A stretch of DNA of 64,000 bases. It comes from Guyparkeria sp. SCN-R1. Lineage in GTDB: Bacteria > Pseudomonadota > Gammaproteobacteria > Halothiobacillales > Halothiobacillaceae. Below are positions 51,958 through 60,323 of the stretch, piece after piece (position 1 is the first letter of the stretch; each line of letters opens with the position of its first letter). The stretch spans positions 1 to 64,000 of the forward strand of contig NZ_QZMT01000003.1 of the NCBI RefSeq assembly GCF_003932495.1, read 5' to 3'. The notes beneath the pieces are model-generated. The model was not told the origin of the DNA and did not search any database. It was given only the letters and a program-made list of their open reading frames with translations. The translations under genes and the position numbers were made by a program.

Positions 51958-52689
51958 ATGTCCTCATCCGATACCCCCCGAGACGACAGCCAGCCAATCC
52001 TGACCGTCGAGGGCGTCACGCAGACCGTGCGCACGCCCGAACCGCTGACCATTGTGCATGAGGCCACCCTGCAAATCTTCCCCGGCGAGGCCGTCGCGCT
52101 GGTCGGTCCGTCAGGGGCCGGCAAGTCGACGCTGCTGGCGCTGATGGCCGGGCTGGACACGCCCACCGCCGGGCGGATCACACTGGCCGGCCAGTCGTTG
52201 GAGGACCTGGACGAAGACGGCCGAGCGGCGGTGCGCGCCGGGCATGTGGGCTTCGTGTTCCAGTCCTTCCAGCTGATCGACGGGCTCAATGCGCTGGAGA
52301 ACGTCGCCCTGCCGCTGGAACTGGCGGGCGAACGCGGTGCGGAGGCGCGGGCACGCGAGGCACTGGTGGAGGTCGGCCTGGGTGAGCGGCTTGCCCACAT
52401 GCCTCGCCAACTCTCCGGCGGCGAGCAGCAGCGTGTCGCGCTGGCCCGCGCCTTCGTCATCGAACCGGACATCCTGTTCGCCGACGAACCCACGGGCTCG
52501 CTGGACACGGCCACCGGCGAGCACGTCATCGAACTGCTTTTCCGCCTGCGCGAACGCCACCAGACCACGCTGGTGCTGGTGACCCACGACCCGGCCCTGG
52601 CCGCCCGCTGCGACCGGGGCTTCGAGGTGAATGCCGGCCGGGTCACGGACTGGCAGCCCGATCCGGATGCGCTGCGGGGTCCGAAATAA
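51958..52689 (+). CDS. ABC transporter ATP-binding protein, YbbA type
   Basis: 243-residue ATPase of the LolD/MacB group. Walker A GPSGAGKSTLL, Q-loop FVFQSFQLI, signature LSGGEQQRVALARA, Walker B ILFADEPTGSLD and switch VTHD are all intact. Drives the FtsX-type permease encoded next (TAATG overlap). In E. coli the YbbAP complex sits beside TesA; its substrate is uncertain, with hydrophobic or acylated compounds suspected. Confidence 0.92.
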   Translation: MSSSDTPRDDSQPILTVEGVTQTVRTPEPLTIVHEATLQIFPGEAVALVGPSGAGKSTLLALMAGLDTPTAGRITLAGQSLEDLDEDGRAAVRAGHVGFVFQSFQLIDGLNALENVALPLELAGERGAEARAREALVEVGLGERLAHMPRQLSGGEQQRVALARAFVIEPDILFADEPTGSLDTATGEHVIELLFRLRERHQTTLVLVTHDPALAARCDRGFEVNAGRVTDWQPDPDALRGPK

Positions 52690-55151
52690 TGGCCGGGGTC
52701 ATGCACAACGCCCGACTGGCCTGGCAAGGGCTGGTACGCGAGGTACAAAACGGACTGCTCACGCCCATGCTGCTCGCCCTGCTGGTGGCCGTGTCGGCGG
52801 TGACGGCGGTGGGTTTCTTCGTCGACCGCGTCGACGGGGCGATGCGTGCACAGGCCGCCCAGTTCCTCGCCGCCGACGCCCGGGTGGAATCGCCCGATCC
52901 ACTCGACGAGGTCGTCGGGATCGCCCGGGAACTGGAACTGATCACTAGCCAGCACGTCACCTTTCCCACCGTGGCACTCGCCGGGGAGCAGAGCCAGCTG
53001 GTGGGCGTCAAGGCGGTCGACGGCGCCTACCCGCTGCGCGGCGACCTGCGCATCGACGACGGCGAGACGGTGAGCACGGTCGAGCACGGCCCGCCCGCCG
53101 ATCAGGTCTGGATCGCCCGACGCGCCCTGCTCTCGCTGGACACCGCGATCGGCGATTCGATCGCGGTGGGGCAGTCAGAGCTGACGATCGGCGCGGTGCT
53201 CGAGCGCGAGCCCGACGTGGGTAACGTCTTTGCCCAGGCCGCGCCCAGATTGATGATCCACCTTGACGATCTGGCCGCCACCGGGCTGGTGAGCGACACC
53301 AGCCGCGTCGAACACGCCCTGCTGCTGGCCAGCGATGCCAACGATCGCGACGCCCGACTCGAGCGACTCGCCGAGCGCCTGCCCGACCGCTTGCAGCTGG
53401 AACGCCCGGAATCCAGCCAACCGGCGTTCGAGACCGCCTTCGACCGCGCCGCGCGCTTTCTGGGTCTCGCCTCGGTGGTCGCCGTGCTGCTCGCCGGCGC
53501 GGCACTGGTAATCGCGGCACGACACTACAACCGCGTGCAGCAGGGGGCGGCCGCGCTGATGCGCGCACTGGGCGCGTCCTCCAAGCAGATCGGGGCGATC
53601 TACCGCTGGCGCCTGCTGATGCTGGCGCTGCTGGCGGCCATCCCGGGCATCATGATCGGCGCGGTCACGCAGTTGCTGCTCGCCGACCTGATGGCGCAGG
53701 TCCTGGAGGTCGACCTGCCGCCGCCCGGCTTCACACCGGTGGCGCTGGGACTGGCGGTCGCGCTGGTCGCGCTATTCGGCTTCGCCCTGCCCAGCCTGGT
53801 GCAGCTCAAGCACACCCCGCCGCTGCGGGTGCTGGTCGAGCACGCGGTCGCACCCAGCCCCGCGGCGACGCTGCTGTTCGGCGCGGGCATCGCGGCGATC
53901 ACACTGCTGGTCTGGTTCCAGGCCCGCGATGCCGCACTGACGTTGTGGGTACTGGTCGGGCTGGGGGCGAGCCTGCTGGTCTTTCTCGCCGTCGCCTGGC
54001 TGCTGGTGACGCTGCTGCGCCGCTGGCCGGCCCGGGGCGTGGCCCGCTTCGGGCTGGCGCGCATGGCGCGCGCCCGCTGGATGTCTGCCACCCAGATCGC
54101 CGCGCTCGCGCTGGGCGTGACCGCGGTGCTGCTGCTGTCGGTGGTCCGTTCGGACCTGATCGATGCCTGGGAGCGCCAGATCCCGGCCGATGCGCCCAAC
54201 ATCTTTGCCATCAACATCCAGCCCGAACAGGTCGAAGGCATGCGTGCCTTCCTGCAGGATGCCGGCATCGAGAACGCCAGCTTCTACCCCATGATGCGTG
54301 CCCGCTGGACCGAACTGGACAACGAGCCGGTGGACAAGGCGCGCTACGAGGGGCGCGCGCATCGACTGGCCACGCGGGAATTCAACCTCTCCGTGGGCGA
54401 GGAAGCCGCCGCGCACAACCGCGTCACCGCCGGCGATCTGGGCACGGAAGGCTTTTCGGTGGAAGAGGGCATCGCCGAGACGCTCGGCTGGTCGCTGGGC
54501 GACCGGCTGACCTTCACCGTGGACGGCCGGGAGGTGACCGCCCCGATCACCTCGCTGCGTGAAGTCGACTGGGACTCGATGCGACCAAACTTCTTCGTCA
54601 TCGCCAGCTCATCGCTGATGGACGGCGTGGCCACGCAGTACATCACCAGCTTTCACTTCCCCGACGGCGCGCCGGAGACGCAGGTGGCCCTGTTGCGCGA
54701 ATTTCCCACGGTGACGCTGTTCGACGTCTCGCGGATCCTCGACGAGGTACGCACGCTGATCGACCGGGCGAGCCAGGCGGTGGAGTACGTGTTCGCCTTC
54801 ACGCTGGCCGCCGGCCTGGTGGTGCTGCTGGCCGCCTTCGGTGCAAGCGAGCGCCAGCGCATCCACGACGCCGCCGTGTTGCGGGTAATGGGCGCGAGTC
54901 GCCGCAAGGTGGTCGCCGCGCTGTGGATCGAGTTCCTCACCCTTGGACTGCTGGTGGGAATGCTCGCGGCCGTTGCCGCCATGGCCGTCGGCGCCACGCT
55001 CTCGGCCCGGGTATTCGGTCTGCCGCTGGCGTTCAACCCCGGCTTGCTCCTTTGGGGGCTGGGCGCCGGCCTTCTGCTCGCGGCGCTGGTCACGCCATTG
55101 CTGGCCCGCCGAATGACGAGTATCGCCCCGGCCCGCGCATTGCGGGGCTGA
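52689..55151 (+). CDS. FtsX-like ABC permease, YbbP type
   Basis: 820-residue membrane protein with about ten transmembrane segments: TM1 (about 20-45), a periplasmic MacB-like domain, a first FtsX block (about 255-370), a middle pair, a second periplasmic domain (about 480-690) and a final FtsX block (about 700-815, with VLRVMGASRRKVVAALWIEF). The length and doubled FtsX layout match YbbP. The start overlaps the ybbA-like stop. Probably a type VII mechanotransmission ABC system. Confidence 0.92.
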   Translation: MAGVMHNARLAWQGLVREVQNGLLTPMLLALLVAVSAVTAVGFFVDRVDGAMRAQAAQFLAADARVESPDPLDEVVGIARELELITSQHVTFPTVALAGEQSQLVGVKAVDGAYPLRGDLRIDDGETVSTVEHGPPADQVWIARRALLSLDTAIGDSIAVGQSELTIGAVLEREPDVGNVFAQAAPRLMIHLDDLAATGLVSDTSRVEHALLLASDANDRDARLERLAERLPDRLQLERPESSQPAFETAFDRAARFLGLASVVAVLLAGAALVIAARHYNRVQQGAAALMRALGASSKQIGAIYRWRLLMLALLAAIPGIMIGAVTQLLLADLMAQVLEVDLPPPGFTPVALGLAVALVALFGFALPSLVQLKHTPPLRVLVEHAVAPSPAATLLFGAGIAAITLLVWFQARDAALTLWVLVGLGASLLVFLAVAWLLVTLLRRWPARGVARFGLARMARARWMSATQIAALALGVTAVLLLSVVRSDLIDAWERQIPADAPNIFAINIQPEQVEGMRAFLQDAGIENASFYPMMRARWTELDNEPVDKARYEGRAHRLATREFNLSVGEEAAAHNRVTAGDLGTEGFSVEEGIAETLGWSLGDRLTFTVDGREVTAPITSLREVDWDSMRPNFFVIASSSLMDGVATQYITSFHFPDGAPETQVALLREFPTVTLFDVSRILDEVRTLIDRASQAVEYVFAFTLAAGLVVLLAAFGASERQRIHDAAVLRVMGASRRKVVAALWIEFLTLGLLVGMLAAVAAMAVGATLSARVFGLPLAFNPGLLLWGLGAGLLLAALVTPLLARRMTSIAPARALRG

Positions 55152-55177
55152 TTGCAGCCGGATGCGTGGAACCGAGC

Positions 55178-55939
55178 CTATGGGGCTTGTTTACCGGCCT
55201 TCTCCTCATTTCGCCGCGCATCGCGAACAAAAACACCGCTTTTCCGCCGATCAAGATCGAACAGCCCAATCGTCTCGAACAGCGAACTGAGCTTCGTGTG
55301 GCCGTAATTGCGCGGATCGAAGTCATTGGCTGTCTTGCTCATGTAGCTGCCGACCGGGCTCAGATTGGCCCAACCATTCTCGTCCGACGTCGCCTCGACA
55401 GCTGCACGCGCGAGCCGCACCAGCGCCGTGTCACTCCGCAGCTCCTTGCCACCACGGGGCTTGTGCACGGGCATGACGTCCTCTTCCTCGGGCGCGGTGA
55501 ACACTTCGGTGTAGATGAAACGGTCACAGGCTGAGACGAAGGCCTTCGGTGTCTTCTTTTCGCCAATGCCAAAGACACTCAGTCCCGATTCGCGGAGCCG
55601 TGCGGCCAGGCGAGTGAAATCACTGTCGCTGGATACGATGCAGAATCCCTCGAAGCGATTCGTGTAAAGCAGGTCCATGGCATCGATGATCATTGCGCTG
55701 TCGGTGGCGTTCTTGCCGCTGGTGTAACCGAACTGTTGCATGGGCTGAATGGAATGATCCAGCAACACCGCCTTCCACTTACCCAGTCGCGGGGTGGTCC
55801 AATCGCCGTAAATCCGCTTTACGTGGGCGACGCCGATCTTGGCCACTTCGGCCATCAAGCCATCCACTATGCCCGGCTGGGCGTTGTCAGCGTCAATCAG
55901 AACAGCGAGTGAGAGGTTCGAGCCATGTCCGTTGGCCAT
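55178..55939 (-). CDS. NYN domain protein with C-terminal OST-HTH/LOTUS-like domain
   Basis: 253 residues. The PIN-like NYN nuclease core has acidic residues in VLIDADNAQPG, KNATDSAMIIDAMDLL and IVSSDSDFTRLAARLRE, giving the expected Asp constellation of a metal-dependent RNase. The C-terminal part (LVRLARAAVEATSDENGWANLSPVGSYM is split across 180-207) ends SLFETIGLFDLDR and resembles OST-HTH RNA-binding domains. Likely RNA processing or decay; targets unknown. ATG 55939 has GGAA upstream. It follows the ParA-like gene by 69 bases on the same strand. Confidence 0.85.
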   Translation of the reverse strand: MANGHGSNLSLAVLIDADNAQPGIVDGLMAEVAKIGVAHVKRIYGDWTTPRLGKWKAVLLDHSIQPMQQFGYTSGKNATDSAMIIDAMDLLYTNRFEGFCIVSSDSDFTRLAARLRESGLSVFGIGEKKTPKAFVSACDRFIYTEVFTAPEEEDVMPVHKPRGGKELRSDTALVRLARAAVEATSDENGWANLSPVGSYMSKTANDFDPRNYGHTKLSSLFETIGLFDLDRRKSGVFVRDARRNEEKAGKQAP

Positions 55940-56008
55940 GATGAATTCCTTTCTTTATCGGCCCTTTGAAGGCCCTTGCGGCATGTATGACGTGCATTCC
56001 TGCAATCA

Positions 56009-56752
56009 TCAGGCAAAGAGATCGTCGATCTCGTCCCAGAGGGCGCGGTAGGCCTGATTGGCCGGGTGGCGTGGCTCGCGGTAGACGCTGGGCTGCTGGT
56101 CCTCGCCCATCTGTTCGACAATCGAGGCGTAGGGGATCTCGCTTGAGAGCAGTTCGGGGATGTCGTGGCGATGGCGCTCGGCGAACTCGCGGTGCATGCG
56201 CCGGCGCCGATCGACCAGGGAGAGGAAGGCGCGTAGGCGTTCGGGGTGGATATGGCGCTCGTCGAGGTGGCGCTTGAGCTGGAACCAGGTGCGTTCGGAC
56301 AGGTGGGTGGGCACCATCGGCACCAGCACCATGTCGGCGGCGCGCAGCACGTTGTCCGCCAGCAGCGACAGCCCCGGCGGCGCGTCGATCCAGATTTCCT
56401 CGAACTGCTCGGCCAGCGGATCGATCAGCTTGGCCAGCCGATAGCCGGCGTCCTTCTTGTCGGCGAGATGATGCTCGATCGCCTGCTGGCCGGGCAGGGC
56501 CGGCAGCACCCAGAGGTGGTTGTGGATCGTGGGGCGCACCGAGGCGGCCAGCCCCTTGGGCTTGAGAAGCTTCTTGACCGACCGCTCCGCGCCCGCCTCC
56601 GATTGCAGGTACCACGACGCGGCGCTTTGCGGGTCGAGGTCCCAGACCAGCACACGCCGGCCGGCCGCCGCCGACAACGCCGCCAGGTTGACCGCCGCGG
56701 CGGTCTTGCCCACCCCGCCCTTGACCGAATACAGCGCCACCGTCTGGGCCAT
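56009..56752 (-). CDS. ParA/MinD-like P-loop ATPase without a ParB partner
   Basis: 247-residue deviant Walker A ATPase: YSVKGGVGKTAAAVNLA, Walker A' VWDLDPQSAASWYL, and IWIDAPPGLSLLADN as Walker B. Such proteins position DNA, clusters or machinery. No parB, centromere-like repeats or plasmid genes are adjacent, so this is an orphan chromosomal ParA. ATG 56752 has AGGAAAGG upstream; the frame is open to 56794. It precedes the NYN gene and follows ntrC on the minus strand. Confidence 0.85.
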   Translation of the reverse strand: MAQTVALYSVKGGVGKTAAAVNLAALSAAAGRRVLVWDLDPQSAASWYLQSEAGAERSVKKLLKPKGLAASVRPTIHNHLWVLPALPGQQAIEHHLADKKDAGYRLAKLIDPLAEQFEEIWIDAPPGLSLLADNVLRAADMVLVPMVPTHLSERTWFQLKRHLDERHIHPERLRAFLSLVDRRRRMHREFAERHRHDIPELLSSEIPYASIVEQMGEDQQPSVYREPRHPANQAYRALWDEIDDLFA

Positions 56753-56862
56753 GCCTTTCCTGCTCCTGCCTCGATTGAACGTCAGGCCGAGCATAGCATC
56801 GGGCGGGGGCGGATCTTGTGACAGTCGCCGCCGACGAGCATGACCGGAACGCTTGTTTCTCT

Positions 56863-58317
56863 TCAGTGCTCGCCCAGTTCCTTGAGCTTGCGGGTGACGG
56901 TGTTGCGTCCCCAGCCGATCAATGCGGCGGCCTTCTGCTTGTGCCCACCGGTGAAGGCCAGCGCGGCCTGCAGGAGGGTGCGCTCGAAGGCGGGGCCCGC
57001 GGTGGCGAGCAGGTCCTGATCACCGGCCTTGAGCCGTGCCTCGGCCCAGCGCGACAGGTCGCTGGTCCAGCGCGAGAGCAACTGGTCGTCGCCCGCGGCG
57101 CCATGCTCGCCGCCCAGTCCTTCGGTGATGGTATCGGGCAGATCGTCGATGCTGATCTCGTTGCCCGGCGCCATCACGGTCAGCCAGCGGGCGATGTTCT
57201 CCAGCTCGCGGACGTTGCCCGGCCAGGGGTAATCGCACAGGCGGGCCTCGGCGGCGCGGGTGAGGGTCTTGACCGGCACGCCCAGTTCCTCGGCGGCGCG
57301 GACCAGGAAAAAACGCATCAGCTGCGGGATGTCCTCGACCCGTTCGCGCAGCGACGGCAGCTTGAGGCGAATGACATTCAGCCGGTGATAAAGATCTTCA
57401 CGGAAACGCCCCTCCTTGACCAGCTCCTCGAGCCGCTGGTGGGTCGCGGCGATCACGCGCACGTCGCTCTGGATCAGCGAGGTGCCACCGACGCGGTAGA
57501 AGTGGCCGTCGGAGAGTACCCGCAGCAGGCGAGTCTGCAATTCCAGGGGCATGTCGCCGATCTCGTCGAGAAACAGCGTGCCCCCCTGGGCCTGCTCGAA
57601 GCGTCCGCGCCGCTGGGTGGCCGCGCCGGTGAACGCGCCCTTCTCGTGGCCGAACAGCTCGGATTCCAGCAGGTCCTTGGGGATGGCGGCGGTGTTCAGC
57701 GCGACGAACGGCCCCTCGCGACGCTGGCTGTGCCGGTGCAGGGCCCGGGCGACCAGTTCCTTGCCGGTGCCGGACTCGCCGTTGATCAGCACGGTGACCG
57801 ACGAGCGCGCCAGCCGACCGATGGCGCGGAAGATCTCCTGCATGGCCGGGGCATTGCCGATCAGCTCCGAGCCGGACTCGGCCTCCTCCGGCACGGCGGC
57901 GTGCTGCGCACGTTCCCGCGAAGCGTCATAGGCCCGCTCGGCCAGGCGCACCGCCTCGTCGATATCGAACGGCTTGGCAAGATAATCGAACGCGCCTTTC
58001 TCGAAGGCGCCCACCGCGCTCTCGAGGTCCGAGTGCGCGGTCATGATCACCACCGGGATGGCCGCGTGCTCGACGGCCAGCCGGGTAAGGAAGCTCAGGC
58101 CGTCCTCGCCGGGCATGCGGATATCCGAGAAAATCACGTCCGGCAGATCGCCGCGATCGAGTCGCGCCTGGGCGCTCGCCACCTCGTCGAAGGACTCCAC
58201 GGCGAAGTCGGTGGTGGCCAGCGCCCGCTCGAGCACCCAGCGGATGGCCTGATCGTCGTCGATCACCCACAGGCGGGGGATGGGACGTCCATTGTTCGGC
58301 TTGTCGGCGGCTTGCAT
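56863..58317 (-). CDS. ntrC: Nitrogen regulation response regulator NtrC
   Basis: Sigma-54 activator of 484 residues. Receiver (DDDQAIRWVLERAL, phospho-Asp in VIFSDIRMPGEDG, Lys in YLAKPFD), AAA+ domain with GESGTGKE Walker A, GAFTGA loop (contacts sigma-54) and LFLDEIGDMP, and a Fis-type DNA-binding helix-turn-helix at the end (GHKQKAAALIGWGRNTVTRKL). Activates nitrogen-scavenging genes when phosphorylated by NtrB. Seven bases after ntrB; the operon has its own sigma-54 promoter and NtrC site. Confidence 0.95.
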   Translation of the reverse strand: MQAADKPNNGRPIPRLWVIDDDQAIRWVLERALATTDFAVESFDEVASAQARLDRGDLPDVIFSDIRMPGEDGLSFLTRLAVEHAAIPVVIMTAHSDLESAVGAFEKGAFDYLAKPFDIDEAVRLAERAYDASRERAQHAAVPEEAESGSELIGNAPAMQEIFRAIGRLARSSVTVLINGESGTGKELVARALHRHSQRREGPFVALNTAAIPKDLLESELFGHEKGAFTGAATQRRGRFEQAQGGTLFLDEIGDMPLELQTRLLRVLSDGHFYRVGGTSLIQSDVRVIAATHQRLEELVKEGRFREDLYHRLNVIRLKLPSLRERVEDIPQLMRFFLVRAAEELGVPVKTLTRAAEARLCDYPWPGNVRELENIARWLTVMAPGNEISIDDLPDTITEGLGGEHGAAGDDQLLSRWTSDLSRWAEARLKAGDQDLLATAGPAFERTLLQAALAFTGGHKQKAAALIGWGRNTVTRKLKELGEH

Positions 58318-58324
58318 GGTCGGC

Positions 58325-59437
58325 TCACTCAGTCGGAGAAAGAGATGTTTTCCGCCCCGGGGCGTGGTCGCCGTCGGGGTGGATGGGCAGGATCAGGGAA
58401 AACCGGGTCAGGCCGCGCTTGGGCACGAACTCGATCATGCCCTGGTGGCGCTCGGCGATGGTCTGCGCCAGCGACAGACCCAACCCGCTGCCACCGGCCC
58501 GGCCGCTGACCATCGGCAGGAACAGGGTCTCGACCAGGTCCTCGGGCACGCCGGGGCCGTTGTCCTCCACGTCGATGCGCACGGCCAGACGGTGGCGCTT
58601 GCCGTGGATGGTGAACTGGCGCAACACGCGGGTGCGGAAGGTCAGCCGCGGTTCGGGCGTGTTGCCCTCGCGCATGGCCTGGACGGCGTTGCGGGCGAGA
58701 TTGAGCAGCACCTGAACCAACTGGTCGCGGTCGGCCCAGACGTCCGGGATCGACGGGTCGTAATCCAGCTGCCAGTCGAGTGGCTTGTCGCCCGCCTCGA
58801 TCCTCAGCAGCTGGCGGACCTGCTCGAGCGGCTCGTGGACGTTCACCCAATGGCAGTCCGGCCGGTCAATCGGCCCGAGCATGCGGTCGATCAGCCCGCG
58901 CAGGCGATCGGTCTCCTGCAGGATGATGCGGGTGTATTCGGTCAGGCGCTCGTCGGGCAGCTCGCGTTCCAGCAGCTGCGCTGCCCCGCGCAGGCCGCCC
59001 AGCGGATTCTTTAGCTCATGGGCCAGTCCGCGCATCATCTGCCGGGTGGTCATCTGCAGCGAGTTGATGCGCGCGTCACGTGAGATGCGCAGGTGGCGTT
59101 CGATGTCGTTGAATTCCAGCATCACCCGGGCACGGGGGTAGTCCGGTCGCGGCGTGATCGCGCAGTCGGCCACGCGCGTGGACTCGTGGGCCAGCACCAG
59201 CTCGATCTCGCGCAGGGTCATGACCTGCTGCGAGACCAGCGCCTCGCGGATGGTCTCGGCGAGCAGGGGATTGGCGGCGAACACCGTGTCGAAGCCCGAT
59301 TTGAGCGCGGCGCTGTAGCTGGTGCCGAGAAACTGCTCGGCCGCCGAGTTGAGATAGATCGGCCGATTGCGCTCGTCGAGCACCACGATCGCGGTGTTCA
59401 GGGTGTCGGCAAGCCGGGGCTCGGATCTCGGGTTCAT
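58325..59437 (-). CDS. ntrB: Nitrogen regulation sensor kinase NtrB
   Basis: Soluble 370-residue kinase/phosphatase that reads PII. N-terminal PAS domain (VVLDERNRPIYLNSAAEQFLG), phosphotransfer helix GLAHELKNPLGGLRGAAQLL with the active His, and HATPase_c domain (NLARNAVQAM, DNGPGVPE, GRAGGSGLGLSLAQTIAE). I start at ATG 59437 (MNPRSEPRL) behind GGAG; the reading frame reaches 59617 across the promoter and should not be used. GlnD in this window acts upstream of the same pathway. Confidence 0.95.
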   Translation of the reverse strand: MNPRSEPRLADTLNTAIVVLDERNRPIYLNSAAEQFLGTSYSAALKSGFDTVFAANPLLAETIREALVSQQVMTLREIELVLAHESTRVADCAITPRPDYPRARVMLEFNDIERHLRISRDARINSLQMTTRQMMRGLAHELKNPLGGLRGAAQLLERELPDERLTEYTRIILQETDRLRGLIDRMLGPIDRPDCHWVNVHEPLEQVRQLLRIEAGDKPLDWQLDYDPSIPDVWADRDQLVQVLLNLARNAVQAMREGNTPEPRLTFRTRVLRQFTIHGKRHRLAVRIDVEDNGPGVPEDLVETLFLPMVSGRAGGSGLGLSLAQTIAERHQGMIEFVPKRGLTRFSLILPIHPDGDHAPGRKTSLSPTE

Positions 59438-59501
59438 GCACTGCTCCACCAGGCGCGAAACGGTCGACAGGACAAGCCTGCCGGGCGGCTGACGATTTTG
59501 G

Positions 59502-59517
59502 TGCAAGTAGCGTGCCC
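59502..59517 (-). promoter_or_regulatory. Sigma-54 promoter of ntrBC
   Basis: On the minus strand GGGCAC-GCTAC-TTGCA, against the sigma-54 consensus TGGCAC-N5-TTGCA: only the first base differs, and the invariant GG and GC dinucleotides are present at -24/-12 spacing. It lies 65 bases upstream of the ntrB start. Confidence 0.75.
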
Positions 59518-59612
59518 GACCGAGAACCGGTGGACGGACCATGGCGGATCGCATGGTGACGGGGTTTGCCCTGATTGCCAGCCCGAGCCGGGACGTTCGG
59601 CCAGCAAACGAT

Positions 59613-59629
59613 TGCACCAGGTCAGTGCA
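59613..59629. promoter_or_regulatory. NtrC binding site upstream of ntrBC
   Basis: TGCACCAGGTCAGTGCA, close to the NtrC consensus TGCACC-N5-GGTGCA (one mismatch). It is centred about 105-120 bases upstream of the sigma-54 promoter, the usual enhancer distance, and begins just after the end of the DUF4124 gene. Together with that promoter it implies NtrC-dependent autoregulation. Confidence 0.7.
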
Positions 59630-59650
59630 TGAGAATAGACGATCGCACCG

Positions 59651-60295
59651 TTATTGGGAGGGCGTCATCAATTGAAAGCGCACCGGCGCACTCTCCTTGA
59701 CCACCTCCCCGTCGCGGTGGATCTGCGCCACCAGCACGTGCTCGCCGGGTGCAAGCCCGTTGATCAGGTGACGACGACCGGAGGAGTCACGCACGCGCGG
59801 CTCGCCATCGACGAGGATGCGTATTCGATCGCCGCCCTGCAGGTTCGGCTGCATCACCAGCGCGACGGTGATACTGCCCTGCAGCCGGCTGGCCACCTCG
59901 CCATCGGCCGGCTCGACGATGGCCAGGTGCTGGTAGCCCGCGGGTTCGTCGCCTGCCTCGCGCGATGCGGCATCCTTGCCAGCCTCCGCGCCCGTCGTCT
60001 CGCCCGATCCTGCCGGGGCGTCGCGGGGTACATCGGCAGACGGCTCGGGACGGTCCGTCGGGGTGGACTCGCCCTGGCGGGGCTCGGGCACGTCCACCGG
60101 CGTCATGGGAATTACCGGGGCATCCTCGACCTCGTGGACGGCCGCGCCCTCGACCGGCTCATCGGTGAATACCGTCTCACCGGCGCTGTTGGTGTACTGG
60201 TAGATCTTGGCGGCCGACAGGGGCTGGGCCAGCACCAGCAGCAGGGGCCAGAGCAGGTGGACGCGACGCGGCGATCTTCCAGTGACGACTCGCAT
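59651..60295 (-). CDS. Exported DUF4124 domain protein
   Basis: 214 residues: signal peptide (about 1-28), DUF4124 with KIYQYTNSAGETVFTDEPVEGA, a long Pro/Glu/Ala/Asp-rich linker (about 70-125), and a C-terminal domain (LAIVEPADGEVASRLQGSITVAL to VRFQL) resembling an Ig-like fold. Role unknown. Proteins of this kind often sit between glnA and ntrB in gammaproteobacteria; glnA is not here. Separated from ntrB by the NtrC-controlled region, so probably a separate transcript. Confidence 0.75.
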   Translation of the reverse strand: MRVVTGRSPRRVHLLWPLLLVLAQPLSAAKIYQYTNSAGETVFTDEPVEGAAVHEVEDAPVIPMTPVDVPEPRQGESTPTDRPEPSADVPRDAPAGSGETTGAEAGKDAASREAGDEPAGYQHLAIVEPADGEVASRLQGSITVALVMQPNLQGGDRIRILVDGEPRVRDSSGRRHLINGLAPGEHVLVAQIHRDGEVVKESAPVRFQLMTPSQ

Positions 60296-60323
60296 GGATG
60301 CTCCCTCGATGATTAGCGGCGGG

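Noticed and set aside
56009-56752. Plasmid-type partition locus or chromosome origin region
   Set aside because: No parB, parS-like repeats, dnaA or gid genes nearby; the ATPase stands alone between ntrC and an NYN gene.
59438-59617. N-terminal extension of NtrB using the longest open frame
   Set aside because: It would place the start upstream of the sigma-54 promoter and lacks a ribosome site; ATG 59437 has GGAG and a family-like N-terminus.
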